Assembly: GCA_027886175.1 (NCBI GenBank)
Contig: JAJNNQ010000024.1
Span: 27,259,001 to 27,323,000, forward strand
Origin: Phylloscopus collybita
Taxonomy: Eukaryota; Chordata; Aves; Passeriformes; Phylloscopidae
Length of the DNA: 64,000 nt
Direction: 5' to 3'
Shown here: in pieces, positions 33,421-48,400 of the stretch
Layout of the letters: every line of letters starts with the position of its first letter
Position numbering within the stretch: the first letter of the stretch is position 1
Position numbers and translations under genes: made by a program
The notes under the pieces: generated by a model
Seen by the model: the letters and a program-made list of their open reading frames with translations, nothing else
Told to the model about the DNA's origin: nothing
Databases searched by the model: none

Positions 33421-36400
33421 AGGAGAATTGCCCGTGCTCTTTCATTTTGCAATTCAATTTGGTTTGTGCTGTACCCACACTTTCAGTTTTCTTATGCCAA
33501 AATCTTTTGCATTGATCTCTGGGAGCTGCATTGCAGAGTTTGCCAGGGACAAAGCTGGAAGCGCTGGCTGTTGAATAAAGGGCAGTTGGAACTTTTCACA
33601 GCTGGGGATGCACTGGTGGCAGCCTGCCTCTGCAGCAGAAGAGCACATTTTCCCAGGTTTTTGAGCACCAAAGTTCCCATTGATGGTCTGTAAGTGGAGT
33701 TCAGCAGCACTCTCACAAACGGGGTACAAGAGAAGAGGACAGCAAAACACACTGTCCCATCTATAACCAAGGAGAGCAAGCAGGTTAGCATGCATGCACA
33801 CGAGCGTGCAAGCAAGCCCATAAACCAACACAGCATCTTCATTCTGCAGCCCTGCAAACACCGCATTGATTTCCTGAGCACGCAATTGTTAAGGTTCCAG
33901 GAACCAAAATTACAAACAAAACCAATATTTTTGCTTTCAAAAAGCCAGTTCTGGTTGCTAAGTGACTACAATATTCTTCTCTATCACATCATTTGAAAAG
34001 CCCACGCACTAAGAGCAAGGAAATTGCTAGGTTAGGACATCAGGAATGTGCCCTAGCAAGAGTGATGAATTTTAAATATGTATTTGTACTACTGTAGCAC
34101 TTAGAGACCCTGTGGAAGGGTAAAATATGATTCCAAGAGGTCTTAAGCTAAAAGAGGTAAAGAAGTTAGTGTAAGACACTAGAGCTCAGACCTGGAAAAA
34201 CAAGGGCAAGGAAGCAGCACTATCAGGACTAAAAAGGAAGCCCATTGCAAACAGAAAAAACTTTAAAGGGAGATATCTAGAGGCAGAACTGGTGACTCAG
34301 GCTATAATAAAATGTGTTTGGATGGAGAACTGGTGGAGTATTTGGGGAAAAGAACACAAAAATGTAAAAGCATGAATGAGGGGTCAAAGTAGGAAAGTAG
34401 GAAAGTAGGAAAGCTTTAAAACCAAGAAGTTTTGAAAGAACAGGAGACACCAGAGTAGCATCCCGTAGGGAAAGAAAAATCAAAACATTGTGAGGGAACC
34501 ACATAATTGTCATGGGTAAAAATCTGGAGGAAAAAATATGAAACTCTGATAGACTGCAGACAAAGAAGCAGTAAGAGCTGAACCTATCTCTTGAAACAGC
34601 ACAATAAGTAATAGCTGCAAGACAGCAGCACTAGTTCTGGTTACTGTGGCAATATATAAAAAAATGCTCAGACTGAGAAAGTATGACTCCTCTGTGCTTT
34701 ATCAGGCATCACATAATGAAAAGTATGAAACAACTTCCCTTCCCCAATCGCTCTGGAATTCTTAAAAAGGACTATTGATTTTATTTTCTAAATACTATTT
34801 TTAAGACTACTTGCCCATAAAAATCATTGTTAGTGAATAAATTAATCAACTGACTATGCCTGTGAATAGTCTTTCTGCTTGTAATTCTTAGGAATGCTGG
34901 CATCACTGTCTGGTGTAAAGTCTGCATGTAGCCACAACAAACCCTGTTGTTTTGTAAATACCCTTTTATTCATGAAACAGCGCTATGCTTTCCCATACTG
35001 CTCTCCTACATCTCTCTCAAATGGGAATTACACATGCTGTGCCAGGCAGGGAACAAAGACAAACAGGCAGAGATATTCTGCCATGGCCTTCAGAGCACCC
35101 ACACACAGGGTATGTGCCTGGGGAATGGGGGCTGGGCCATTGGGACCCTAGCTAGGTAAAGATGTGATGCCTGGGGTCACCAAGCCAGAGGACCACAGCA
35201 GCAGTGAGACCAAAACACTGGTCCAAGCACAACTGCCCACTAAATATCCACCACAGAGAAGTTCAGAAAAGACCAAGAGGGTTTGCACAAGTACCTCAGA
35301 AAGAAAAATGACAAAACTTGATTGGTAGTCAAATTAGCGACGTGGTCTTGCTTTTAAGACAAAGAGCTATGATTACTGTCTATATATACAACACTTACGT
35401 CATTCCTTGAGATCGCACCAAGAGTTTGTGTGGGTGTACATCAGTATTTTGTCACCCACACAGTTTTCAAACCTGCTGGTCAGAAAATTTAACAAAACAG
35501 TAGACATCTCCAAGGTTTATGTTCCTGTAAGGTTTGTGACATTGAGGAGATGGGTAAATTTGTGTTGTGACAAAATGTTGTAACAACTCAACAGATAGCT
35601 GCCTGGCTTCTCCTGCCAGGCAGTCAATCACCACACACAGAGCCCAAAGCCAAGCACTTGCCAGACCAGTACCAGGTCAAGTAAAGAGGAAGGAGAGGAG
35701 AAAGTAAAGGATATTTCTAAGTGTCAAAAGAGACGTAGGAAGAAGCTCAGTGTTACCAGTTTGGGCAGGGGTGGGGGTGGGGGTGTGGAACTCTTTGGCA
35801 GGGCATGAGGTGCCTGAAGATGTGTGCACTCTCTGCAAGTGCTGTGGTGCTTGATCCTGGGGATGTCAGCAGAAGAAGATAGCATTGCAGGAGTGTGGGA
35901 TGTAGGACAAGAACCTGCAGGCAGACAAGTTTCCCAAATGAGCTTTTTTTGTGTGTATTAGCAGGTGAAAATACCATTTTCTTTAAAGGTTTATAGAAGA
36001 GGGGTAAGTACCCAGTAGTAGGTACAGGTATGGATAGTAGTACCAGGTAGGTACAGATGCAAACTGGTATAAGAAAGCTCCTTCTAGGCATGCCCACACA
36101 CTTCACAGTGACATTAGACACACATCTAGGTGCAGCACTGTCCTCATTCACCCATATGTCACCAGCAAGCACAGAGAAATCAGAGCAAGCCCAAGCTGAG
36201 TACATTAACTCATCATATCCCTGCCTTGTTCCTAAGGTCATGAAGTCTCCTGTCTGTTTTTCCAAAGTAAGCTTCTGTACCTGAGAGATTTACAAAACGT
36301 GTTGAACAGCACTTTACATGTGAATGATGCCTTGTCATTATCTGTAGATATCCAAAATACTGTATCTACAAGCAATCTCTGCAACACACATTACCATCTA

Positions 36401-39400
36401 GCAGATAAGTTACAGCTCTACCAGGCCATCTGTGACCCAGGCTTTGGCCATCCCTGTGCCACAAACCCCCCACATCTTCAGATGAGTCATTTCACCACGG
36501 CTATCCATGCAAAAAACAGATCTGTATCCTCTCCCTCACTGCCAAGGAAGCACGGTAGTGGGGAATTCAGGAGGAGGAATAATTTAAGGTTAATAGATGA
36601 ACGCTGTATGCTCTTTCAGTGCCACTGTTTCATGGTCCTCGACACATTTTATCTGTGCAATCATCTGGGTAAAGAAAAATGGGTCCTTGGCCATGCTCTC
36701 CTGCTCCCACGGTGCAGCCCCTGCCCCCCCACCCCAGTACCACACGTCCCCCTGCCAGAGATACCCAAGCGTCTCTGGCATGCCACGTGTTCGGAGTGGT
36801 AACCAAACCCGGCTCCTCAGAATAGACACACTCCCCCCATGGCTCCCACCCTCCTCCATCTTCAGTAACCTTACCCCAACAGGGCAGGCGCTGGAGGCAG
36901 GAAACCAGGCAGGCCAGTAGAACAGGAGATGCTCAAGACTCCGGGGATTAACTCTGTCCACCAGATGCAACTGTTACCCAAGTCCTCACCCCCACCCTAT
37001 CCCCAAATCTTCATAACAGGTGGAGAAGGAGGGGGTGGCCACCACCCTCACAAGAATCTCTGCACGGATGCCAAAGGGTTGGATATAACCAGGTACAGCC
37101 AGAGGCATCCTGGCAGAGGGAAGAAGACAGCGAGCCAAATAAAGACATGGAATGCGACACCAAAGTGCAGATAAAAATACATGGACATCACCCCTGTTCT
37201 GAGCAGAAGGAAGGGCTGAGAAGCCTCCCTGCCAAACCCAACAGATTTCATTCTGCCCTTCCCGAAAGATTCACACAACACAGCAAATGCAGCCTGAACA
37301 GCTACACTGCCAGTCAGGCCAAGCGTGCCAGGAGCCCTTTAGCAGCGCTGGCAGGCTCTGCTCACACGCGGTGCCTACGGTGTGCTTGTGGGGTGGGCAA
37401 CCTGGGCCTGCCACAGGGGCTCCAGGCCAGCAAAGCCAGCAGTGCTCCTGGAACACAGCTCACAAAGGGCAAGACTGGTGCCACATCACAGGTAAAATGA
37501 AACTGAGTGTACGAGCTCTGCCAGGTCCACACGGACTCGGTGGCTGGGTATGTGCACAGCACCCCAGGAGGCACTGCTGGGAGGGAAGAGTTGTTCAAGG
37601 CTCCTGGAGGGCAAGGCAGGTGAGGGCAGCCCTGGGCTGGCAGATGAACATGATGAAGTCTGGGAGATGTCCAGGCTCCTTGGACAGGCGTGGCTGAAGA
37701 AGGAGCCACTGTCCTTGAGCAGCCTGCCCCAGACAGCGGGGGAAGGCACGTGACCAAGAGGACAGTGTGTCTCTGTGTAAGCGCAAGGACACGCAGGGAG
37801 GGAAGTGGTGGGAGAAAGGCAGGAGCAAGTGCAAGAGCCCCTGATTGTGCATGGCTTGGAGTGGGACAAACTGGGAGACTAGAGGAACACAGGGAAAGAA
37901 TAAGACTCAGAGAAAACTAAAAAGGAGCAAGAGCCACCAGACAGAAAACACAGAGTTCATTTTTCTGCACCAGTGAACGGAGTGACTTAAGTCTTTTATG
38001 AGACCAATGATGCACTAGGAGAAAAAGATAAACCTTCCCTCTGCCTGAGCAGATGAGGCATTTCTAGAGCAGAGCACAAGGAATGGGTCAGAGGGCTACC
38101 CTACCTGAGCAGCTCTTGCTGCTCATGCACAGCACCATGATGAACAAGGCACACAGCACAGGCAGGATGGCAGAACAGGGTGCAAGGCAGCAGGACTACA
38201 GAGGTGGTAAGACCAATCCATCCAACACACTGGGGAGGGCTGGTGAAAGGGCCAGTTTGGTGGTCTGGAGCCCTACATCCAGGAGCCTTGGGGATGTTCA
38301 GCCTGATCTGGGTTTCAGTTCCTCACCTTTCTTGCTCTGACCATGGCATAACACCCCATCATGGTTCAGACAAGAATCCCGTGTTGCATCTGCTCTGCAA
38401 GAGACAGAGCTCGCTTCTGGTGGCAGCCCTTTTGATGCAGCTGCTCTGCATTACCTTGGGACAGACCATGGATGCAGAAAAACTCAATGAGAGCATGAAC
38501 AGGAAAAGGAAAAAAGCTATAAAACTCTAAGGAGGTAACTCTAGGTATAATTTGTGTGTGATGTAGCAGACCCAGCAGAGTGATGGATCAGCTCCACTAC
38601 CCAGTGCCTGGTGCAGGTCTAGTATGTCAGAAAACACTTTCAAATATATAACAGAGCAGTCAAGAAATACAAGGGAAGAGGGGAAGGAGAAAGCCTGCCA
38701 ATAATAACCTGGAAGAGCACAGTCAAGGTGTCACCTGTGCAAGGCATTGCAGGCACAGAGAATAAGATGCATTGTATTGTAGGAGAGGGTACACATTTAG
38801 GTAGGGCTCTTGAGGGAAAAAAAAAAACAACCAACTTTTGTAATGTGGCGATAAGTGCAATCAGTGCAGATTGCTAAAGCAATCAAGTTATGTAGAAGAT
38901 CCAGTACCAGCAGATATCATGATCAGTAATGCAGGATTCTTTAAATACCTCAATAACAAGAAATTTTAGTGCTTAGACTGATCACCATGGTTTGCTGGCA
39001 CTGCCTTTCTTTGGAGAAAGAGAGTCTTTTTATGGATAGGGTTACAGGAAGCAGAATTTTGTCTAAATTTCTCCAGACACTCTCCACAGGCAGCTTCCCT
39101 CCCCAGACAGCTTCAAAGCATCAGCAGTGTTATGGCTCAGAGGTGCCAAAGGGGATCAGGCAGACCCAGTGTACTCTGCAGCAGCTGAGGGCCATGAGAG
39201 CAGGCTGACATGGGCAGCACCCATCATACCTCAATGCAAGTCTTGGGCAATGAGAATCACACACTCAGGGTTGAGGTGTCCATGTTAACATATGCCTTTA
39301 CACAAAATGTGCTTTAATTTGGCTCCTTCCTATATTCCCCCTCCCCGCTCCGCTCCCATTGTAACTATCAATGTTCTTTACAAGAGGTCTCTGAAGCAAA

Positions 39401-42400
39401 GGAGCTGTCAGGATGCTGTAGCAGCAGAGCATGAGACAGCAAGGCTCTTCACACTTCAGCAATAGATTAGAGACATGTAAGACTGGGGGCATTCACATAT
39501 TTGCTGGATATTATTGATAGTCATGAAGGAGTTAACTCCATCAGCAGTTACATTTTGGGAGTTAGGTCACCCTTGTTTGTACTAATGGGTCTTCTTGCCC
39601 TCCTGACAGCAAACATTGCAAATGCCTTTAACAAGTCATTGCAGAAAAGTTGCTGCAAACTCAGAGCCCCTCAGTCACCACCCAGCTCTGTTTCTGAGGT
39701 TTGATTTTCTCTCTGTTTCTATCCTGTGACATGCAGGCAAGCAGGGCTGGCAGTGGGGCCTTCCTACACAGTGTGAAGCACTGGCCATTTTGCTGGGAGC
39801 AGGATCCCAGTGCTCTCACATGAAGGAGCCTCTTTTTCTACTCAGTTCTGACTGTGAACTCTCCCTGGACAGGAAACAATCCAACTCCTTTCTTAGGAGT
39901 TAGGAGAATACTGATAACCTTTGAGCAAAGCAAACAGCCTGAGGATATGAATCCAAGAGGCCGAAGTGCAAGAAAGAAACCCTAAAAAAGGACAGCAGCA
40001 CAGGGCAAAAAAATCCCATCACCAGCATGCAGCATGTTAGACTGCTCAGCTTTCTATTTCTCAGTGCCTCCAACTCAGTAACCCAGCCACTTAGGGGAGC
40101 CCAGAACCCCTTACCTCCCTCCCAGATAGATAGGTACCTTCCCTGCAGAGTAATCTTTAGCTCTTCCATGGCTGTTGTCCCAGCTCTCATACACATTTTG
40201 GACCTGGCATGTGAGCCTAGTCCTTGCTACCAGCCTGGGTTAAAGCCCAAGTGCTGATTCCAGTCCTGCAGAGGACCCTACACATTCAGCAGAGTGGGCA
40301 AGGCATCCTCCAGGTCCTGCCCATAACTCTACTGACATGGCTACTCCCTGCCTTACCTACACACTCCCAGCATATTTCTTATCCCCTAAAAACCTGTATT
40401 TCCCATGTACATCTTTAATGAATACATTTTACATTACTGTTCCCCACATTAACACTTTGCTTCCAGAGGATCAGGCAAGCTGATGGGAAATCATTCACTC
40501 CCTCTGCCATCACTTTACCAGGTGAATGGGCCAGAGACCTCTTGGACACCCAGCCAGGAAGGCCTGGAGTTCAGAGATATGCATCTTAAATCTGCCACTC
40601 TCTGATGCCTTCAACAAGCCAGGTTTCCAGAAGGATTTCAGGCCAGGAAAAATTTAAAGCACTCGAGCTGTGTATCAAAAAACTGAAAGACCATATCCTT
40701 CATCCTCAGCATTCACAAAAATGTGTAGCACACTCAGCAGCAACTTCCAGCTGAGAGACTGACTGATGACCTGCAGTGAGGACAAAGGCACCTGAGAAAT
40801 CACACAGAGCACAAGTCACAACACACAGCTATCTTACAGCTGCTGATGATTCAAGAGCACCATCATTTGGGGCATGTAACCCTCACTTAAGTAAACTTCC
40901 TTGTGCTCTGGGAAATCTCCACAGCAGGACCCCAGCAGGTACTGATTTACACGAGTTTTTACTGAAGTTCTTCGCAGAGAAATCCTGGTCTGCCGTTCAG
41001 ATCACGTGTCCCCAGGCTCTCTAGGAGCATGTGCATGGCACTGTGTGTACAGCATGCACTATCTGTAGGCAGGGTCTGTACATGTAGCCTCTTTCACTGT
41101 TCTTACTTCTCTCAGTACAAAAGGCAGCTTCTCTGCTGCCCATGCTGCCGACAGACTATGGCAAAACCCGTTGGCTTGCAGTCCTCCAAATCCCAAATGC
41201 CTTAGAGAGCAGCTCTTACACCCTGTGTAAGAGAGACAGCAGTGCAGTAAGAAATGCCACACTGAAGGAGAGGTCATGATCCCACCAAATATAGCCAGGA
41301 AAAGGCACACATGCCCTTTGAAGAGAAGAAGCAGCAGGCTACAAGGTATGTGCAGGGCAAGAACAGTGCTTCCAAGGGTCAGCCTCCATCAGAGCACCCC
41401 TTCCTGCAGCACATGGCCACTGGGCTCAAGTTGTACAGGTGTTTTCCTCTGGCCATGGCTTTGAAGACTGCCCATTCATCTGATTTGTAAGTTATGTAAT
41501 CACCAGAGGAAAATAGGGTTTGCTTGTTTGCTTTTTGCTTTAATAGAAGTCATGTAATCACTTTAGGTTTAAGCTCCAGTCCAAATCAGACTATTTTTAC
41601 ATTTCAGGCTTGATCTCTCTGGAAAGAGGACAAGTCCTTTTTCCTGGCTTACAAAGAATGGGTTGTGATAACACAGTGACTGCTGAAGGACTACATGGGG
41701 AGCAGCATGTCCCTTCTCATCCTGACCCCTGGGGTGCACTCACTGGTTGTTCACCCCACAGCTCTCAGGTAGAGATCTGTGGGAGATGGTGCTGGAACCT
41801 GAACAATATGGGCCTGGGCAAACCTTGATTCATTTACCAATTCTTGCTCTAGCTTTCTTGCACCCATAGATCTCAATTCCCTTGCTCCCCCGGAAGCAAT
41901 TAATTCTCTATTTCATCCCACATTTTGAGCTCAGCACATTGTTCAGCATTTCTCTCTGAAATTCAGCAGCCATTGCTTTTATGGCACTTCCCTTGGCATT
42001 ACCTGTCACTGTGCCTGCTACCTACCAGCTAAACATTGAGGTTCCTTCAATCAGAGGAACAGACAGAAGATTTGCACACTTTAACAAATCATACCTTCCA
42101 TTGCACAGGTGCTACTTTGCACATAGACCAAGTCTGCAATAAAACATGTTTCTTCCCCTGTTCCCCACCACCAGCCCATTTCTCCCCCTTTGCAGCAAGC
42201 AGAGACTGCTTTCTGTTGATGACAATGCACACTTCAGAGGTGTTTAGACCATGGCCCATGCCACCATACAAACAAAATCTGTGTAGAGACCTTCCTCCAA
42301 GCAGAGTGTTTACAAACTGATTTATTGCCCCAGGCCCCATCAGTAGCTGTTTTTGCTCCTTGTCAAACGATTTGGATTTCACTCAGTGCCTTCTCTCAGG

Positions 42401-45400
42401 CAGAAATGCCCGTCATGTTGGCAGCAGGATTAAAATGGCATGTGAGCCAGCCAGGGTGAAAATGTCCCCATTAATTTTTCATCTTTCCTCAGGCAACCCT
42501 GCCCATAGATCTACACAGGTATTAAGACAGCTTTGTCAACGAAAACTGTTAGCTCCTCTTCCTCTCTGTCCCCAGCGCGCAGCCAGCTGAGCAGTGACAG
42601 AAGGCAGTGACCCCTTCAGAGCAGCTGTGCCCCTGCCATACCAGGGGGCCTGGGGCACCTGCTGAGGCTGAAGGCAGGTCCCCATGGACTGAACATGTGA
42701 CTTCAGTCAATCTCCTTCCACAGCAGCCCTGGGAATACCTGAGCTGGAGGTGGCCAGTGAGCATTTTTCATGGGGAGTCTGCAGCCAGGCAGCCCTTTGT
42801 ACCAGCTACCTTTGAGCAACCATCACTGGGAACCAAAAATGCTTACACAGCCTAAAGCAGCCCTCCACTGAACTCCCTCAGCCTCCTTCAGCAGGGTCCA
42901 CAGAGATCAGACCACACTAGGGAATCCTGTCTCTCTGAATGGGCATCTCACTGAGATGCACAGAGATTCTGTGACTGAAATCATCCCCTGCTCTGTGCCA
43001 GAGCTCTTAACAACAGCAATAATGGTGCCACCACCTTCAAGTTCACAGAGCTGCTTTGCTCCAACCTACACTCAATCCCTTCTTCTCTGACATCAGCTCT
43101 CCCTTCAGTCCTCCCCAAACAGAGATGCACCAAAACACATGTCAAAAACAATCATCTCTGTAATCACAAGAAACCTATTCCCACCCTTCCTTAACAGCTT
43201 TCACAGAGCCAGGCTCCCACTGCTCCCCCACTCATTGAGCCTGACCAGGCAAAAGCCTATGGCAAAGCAAGGAGATCTTCATGGGAAAAAAATAAAATGC
43301 TGCCCAAAATGAGTTGTCAGCAGGTTGTTCTCTCTGCCAAGGCTTCCCACAGAAGAGCCGTGCTGTTGGAGACCTTGGCTTTCAGACCAGAGATAAAGCT
43401 GAGAACCACTCACTTCTAGCCATTGAAGACCCTGTGGCCCTGTTTTTTGATAATATTAATAGTGATAAGTGTCAAGGCTAAATTCCAGCTCAGGTGATTA
43501 CATGCTCCCTGTGTTAATCCCCCCACAGCCCCTCCACAGGTCTGACTGGATGTAGGAGTAGTAAGCCAATACTTGCTCAGTAGCTTACATTCATTTTACA
43601 GGGGAGGCAGAGCAAAAGCAGAAACCAAGTTCAGGGAAGATTCTGTTCAGATGTATTGGAAACCAAAGAGATTTTGACAAATGTCAATAAGCAAAAAAAT
43701 GTATTTCAACTCTCCACCAGACAGGATTCTCTCTTCAAAGCTGATGAGAAATTTAGCAGTTTGTGTGCATTTGGTTGCATGTCTGGTCACATGTCCTATT
43801 ACTATAGATCCAGTCTTAAAATATTGCTAAGGATGAGCCTTACAATACATACTTGATGTGAGGACCATTAACAATGAGAACTGTGTGAGTACTAGGCTTG
43901 ACCAGATGGCTGGCAGTTTTTTTGCATTTTCTCATCCTACATTTACCAATGGCTCTGCACCATCATCATAATAGCTTTGTCCTCCAGCTGTATAGTCATA
44001 ATTGCATTTTATTTTTGTATTCCTTTGCAATTTAATGCTAAGCACAGTTCTCAAAATGGCTGCTTTTGTTCCACATAGGACTCTTCCCTCTCTGTGCTGG
44101 CTGGCTTTAACTTCTGTTTTGACAATATGTTTGTCTTCTCTAATATTTGTTTACCTTTTATTATTCCATCTATTTTCTTTGACATACATCTTTAATTAGC
44201 TGCACTCCTCTGCTTTCACTGCCTACTAAAACATTCATTTAGAAAGCGTGGTGCTCACTCCTGCTGCAAATCTCAGTTGTGTGCTTAAAAGGTCAAGTCT
44301 ATTTCTTGCAATAACCTTTGGCCAAGTAATCAGTCATATATCAGAGATAAGGTAGCCCCTAAGGAGACAACTTGTATTCAAAATGTATTGAAATATTTTT
44401 TCCTTTGGCAACGAAGATTTGTAAACATGATAGGTAACTATCACACCGGTACAGTAATAATTATTTTCTACTTTCAGAGATAATATACCTTTCAAGAGAG
44501 ATGTTCTTCCTTTTAGACTCATAAAAGTTGAAATCTCTGGAGATTTTGTTCAACAGGTTGCCTTTGCCTTTGAACAAACACCCTCTGCTGAGCTTCTGAG
44601 CCTCCAAGCTTCCCATGGGTAGCAAGTTTGCTCCCCCTCTGTATCTTTCTCTGGAATTCCTCAGAAAACTGGGAAGAATTGGAGCCACTTGGTTCAGTGC
44701 TCCACCGCAGACACTTACCTATTAGTTTTCCCCAAGCTGGTGCCTGGGATGAGTGGCACAAGAGAAAGCAGCAGTACTGAGAGGTGAGCACTTGATCTTC
44801 ACCTTCCTCCAGCCCTACAAGTGGGACAGGGACCACTGCACAGTTTGGGCACTCCAGAGACAGCTTTAGCTTTGCAAAACAAGGCAGATACTAGATTTTT
44901 CCAGACTACTGGAAAACATCTGGGCATACAGTGAGCAATACTGACCACAACAGCAGTTTGTCCCTCTCTGCCACAGCATGGAGAGGTGATGTGTTTTTGC
45001 TCAGGTCAGTGGCAGAGCTGGAACCAGGATTTTGTATGGAACAGGACTCAAAGCAGATTGAATCATGCTTTGCTGACGTCCCAACTTTGCCCACACCTTG
45101 TCATGCTGCCTTCACATCAGCCCCAGCAATTGTGCAGCTCTCTAAAGAGTGACTTCTGGGGTGTGATTGAAAATGCCAGCACAGGGGGAGCAGTGGCAAG
45201 TCACAGATGGAGGGGCAGAGTGTTGCAGCACGGACTCAGTACAGCTTACAGCACCCAGGCCTTGAGCAGCCCTGACTCTCAGCCTTGTGCATTTGCTACC
45301 TCCTCAGGTGTACAGCAGCTGGGCTCTATCTTCAGCCAAGTAACTGAACCACTTCCAGCAGAAAGCCAGGCTCCCCTCAGCACTGCTTCAGCACTGTAAT

Positions 45401-48400
45401 TAATTCACAAGCCTTTCCCTTTCCCCTCCCTGTGCCATGTCAGCAAATTCACTGTTATGCCAGTAACTAAAACTGTATCTCGCCCTCTTTGGCAATTTAT
45501 CAGTTTTATTGGCATGAATGTGTCTTCCCCAGACAGCCAGTGAAGTAAAGGTATGGCAGAGCAAACAACTGAAGTGCATGCAGGACAGACAGTGAAAAGC
45601 TTGCATGATACATGGGGCAAGAGGCTGCCAGGGGGAGGTGAGCCCGTGCACGAGGTGGAGAAGAAAGCACACCTGAGCAGAAAGAGAAGTCACCCCTATC
45701 CAAAGAAGCTCTGACACTGCTCCTCTGGAATTAGGGGTGGGCAGGACTGGTGCTGCTGGTGCTCACAGACATGTGGTGGCTCACTGGAACCCAGAGCAAG
45801 CCGTGCAGCCCAGGGCTGGTCTCAGTCAGCCTCTGCAAGGCCTCTCAAAGCACACAGTTTTGCAGCAAGACTTTTCTGGTTTCTGGGATGCTGCAGGAAG
45901 CCTGGTGCAAAGCACAGTGAAATAAGATGCATCCAGGCTGCCTGTGAGTTTCAGGTACAAGTATCCCTCCTCTGTGATGAAGAACAAGTTGGTGAAATAA
46001 AGATACCAGCTCTCCAGCTGTGTAACCAGGGGTCCTCACTGTGAAGGCACATGTACACCAGCCTTCACTGCTGTCAAAACACTCCTCAGATTTCACTGTC
46101 ATCTCAAAGCTGATTATATTTACCCTCCAGGTATTGTCTGCATTGTATTTTAATAATCTGCCCACCTGTTATTATTTTCTCTCTCATATCTGTAGCTCTT
46201 CAGCAGTGCTATAATTTAACTCCAGCTGAAGGCTGCTTGGGTTTGGATGACAACATTTTCTCCGTTAGTATCTGCCAAACACCAAGCTGAAGCTCATCAA
46301 GTGATAAAGGATCATAAGCATCTTTAGCTCTACGAGATTTATTTCAATCACAATGCAGAGGAGAAATAAGCAGTTTGGCCATCACAGCTCCACCCTGGGC
46401 AAATGTTGGTTCCCAATCATGTCGTGGCCACCAGTCAGGGACGCCCACTGGGCTCAAAAAGTTCCTAATGAGAGTTGTGGCACCAGCATACATGTCCACT
46501 GTAACATCACTCCCATCTCTTCCCTCTCAGGAGAAAGTGAAAATCAATACTGTTTTCTGTTTTTCTGTCAGTATGGTAGGAGAGAGATGGTCACCACATG
46601 GTCTATCACACCCCCCTGGCATCCAGGCTCAAATAAAATAGTGCTTCATCCTACCTTGTTACACCAAAGTCAGTCTGATCTTGGTGAAAATACAAGACAC
46701 AGACCCCTCCAATATCAAATATAAATTTACATGGGAGGAGGTGCTAGGGAAAACTTTTTCCTGGCCTTCATGGCCGACCAGCAGAAGCCCCAAAGTATCT
46801 GGGTTCTTTTTGCAAAATAAAGTGAACCCTAAACTACTTTGATTCCAGAAGGCCAAGGGTCTGCTACCCTGAAAACTCACATTCAAACTAGCTCCTCTTT
46901 GCAGGACTCACATTTTATTTGGCCAACATCTCCTTGAAGTGTGCAACATGATATTTTACATACTCAGCAATACCAGTCAAGATCTGTAGCATCTTCTCAC
47001 TGAGAGAAAAGCAGAGGAAAAAAATAATGAATCACTGCATTAAAGTAATTCTGATCTGGCCTGGGGGTATATCATGATGAGGTTTCACTCGCTGGTATGC
47101 TTCCAGACGTTTCCATTTCCTTGCTGTCACTTCCTTTCACATAAGCTTGCCTGCATTGTGTTCCCAGCTGTCAAGCACCCTGGAGATGCCAGGAGACTGA
47201 CAGCCACTTGCACAAGTGCACTGTCCTACAACACAGCTCTCCACCCTGGCCCCACAATCCCTGCCAGCACTGCCAGCTCCATCCAGCACGACACCAGCCG
47301 CCCTGCAAGAAGGACCCAGGCAAGGAGCTGCCTCATCTCCTGGCAGGGAGCAGGTGAAAAGAAGAACTCTCTCCTTTCACAGGCTTGTTCCCTGGTGCAG
47401 AGTCAGTCCAGGGTTGCTCCCTGCTGGCAGACACATCCTCAGCACTGTGCTGCCACCCTGACCAGCCTCACCAAAGCAGGCAGCCAGTGGCTCCCTGAGT
47501 TGACAAGGGGTTGGACACAGAGGGGAAAGGCTACTCGTGTTCTCTACCCACACTGTCCCACAAGATCTTGTGGGTTTGGAATGCCTTCAGGGAAGGGTGT
47601 TTACCTTTACCTGGGCAAGAAGTTCAGGCTTTTTCAGGGTTCCAGGATCCTTTGCTCTTAAGACAACCACCTGCCTTCTCTCACAGACACAGGGTGACAA
47701 TGAGATGATGACAGTCAAGCAGCTTTTCGCTAGACCTTGTCAGACAAGGAAGGCAAGACCCAGTAACAACACCCAGCCAAATTTTATCCAGACCAGTTGA
47801 TTGAGACGTTCATTAAGAATTGCTGAAGCCAAGACCAGCAGCTCTATCACATCTCCTGAAGCAGATTAGGACCAGGCAGCACCAGAAGTGGGCCATAACA
47901 CAGAGATGGAGCTTCCCAGCACACCAGTCTAGCTGCAAGTCAGCAAACATTTTAGTGTGTAGCAAGTATGTATTGGCTGTGAAATAGCTGATACAAGTCT
48001 TCTTGAGAGAAAGATGATTTCAGTTTCTCAAGACACCAAGTCTCAAAACCCGGTTGTCTATGTCAACATAATGCTACAGACCCTGGTTTTCTTCATGCTG
48101 TCAAAGACCACAGCTGTTCAGAGTTGCCTGCCTGTGAGGAGGAGGCAAAAGTTCAGTCCTGCAGTTGCCATCGGTTGCAATATCTGATTCTATGGTCAGT
48201 GCCTGCCAGTGGCAGGATTTTCCTCTCTAGAGGTATTTGGAAATTTTCCAGGTTGAAAGCTTCTACCACTTAGCTGGTGCTGTTACCTCCCTGGAAAGAC
48301 AAGGATGCACCCCTTTGTTGGTAGTTCCTGAGGTGACAGCAGCTGTCAGAGCCTGGCAGGGAAGGTGGACTTTACAGCTGAAAGGAACTGGTTATTATTC

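Noticed and set aside
47074..47661. 195-codon open frame on the + strand
   Set aside because: No domain, low-complexity Ser/Pro/Thr-rich translation, no supporting signals.
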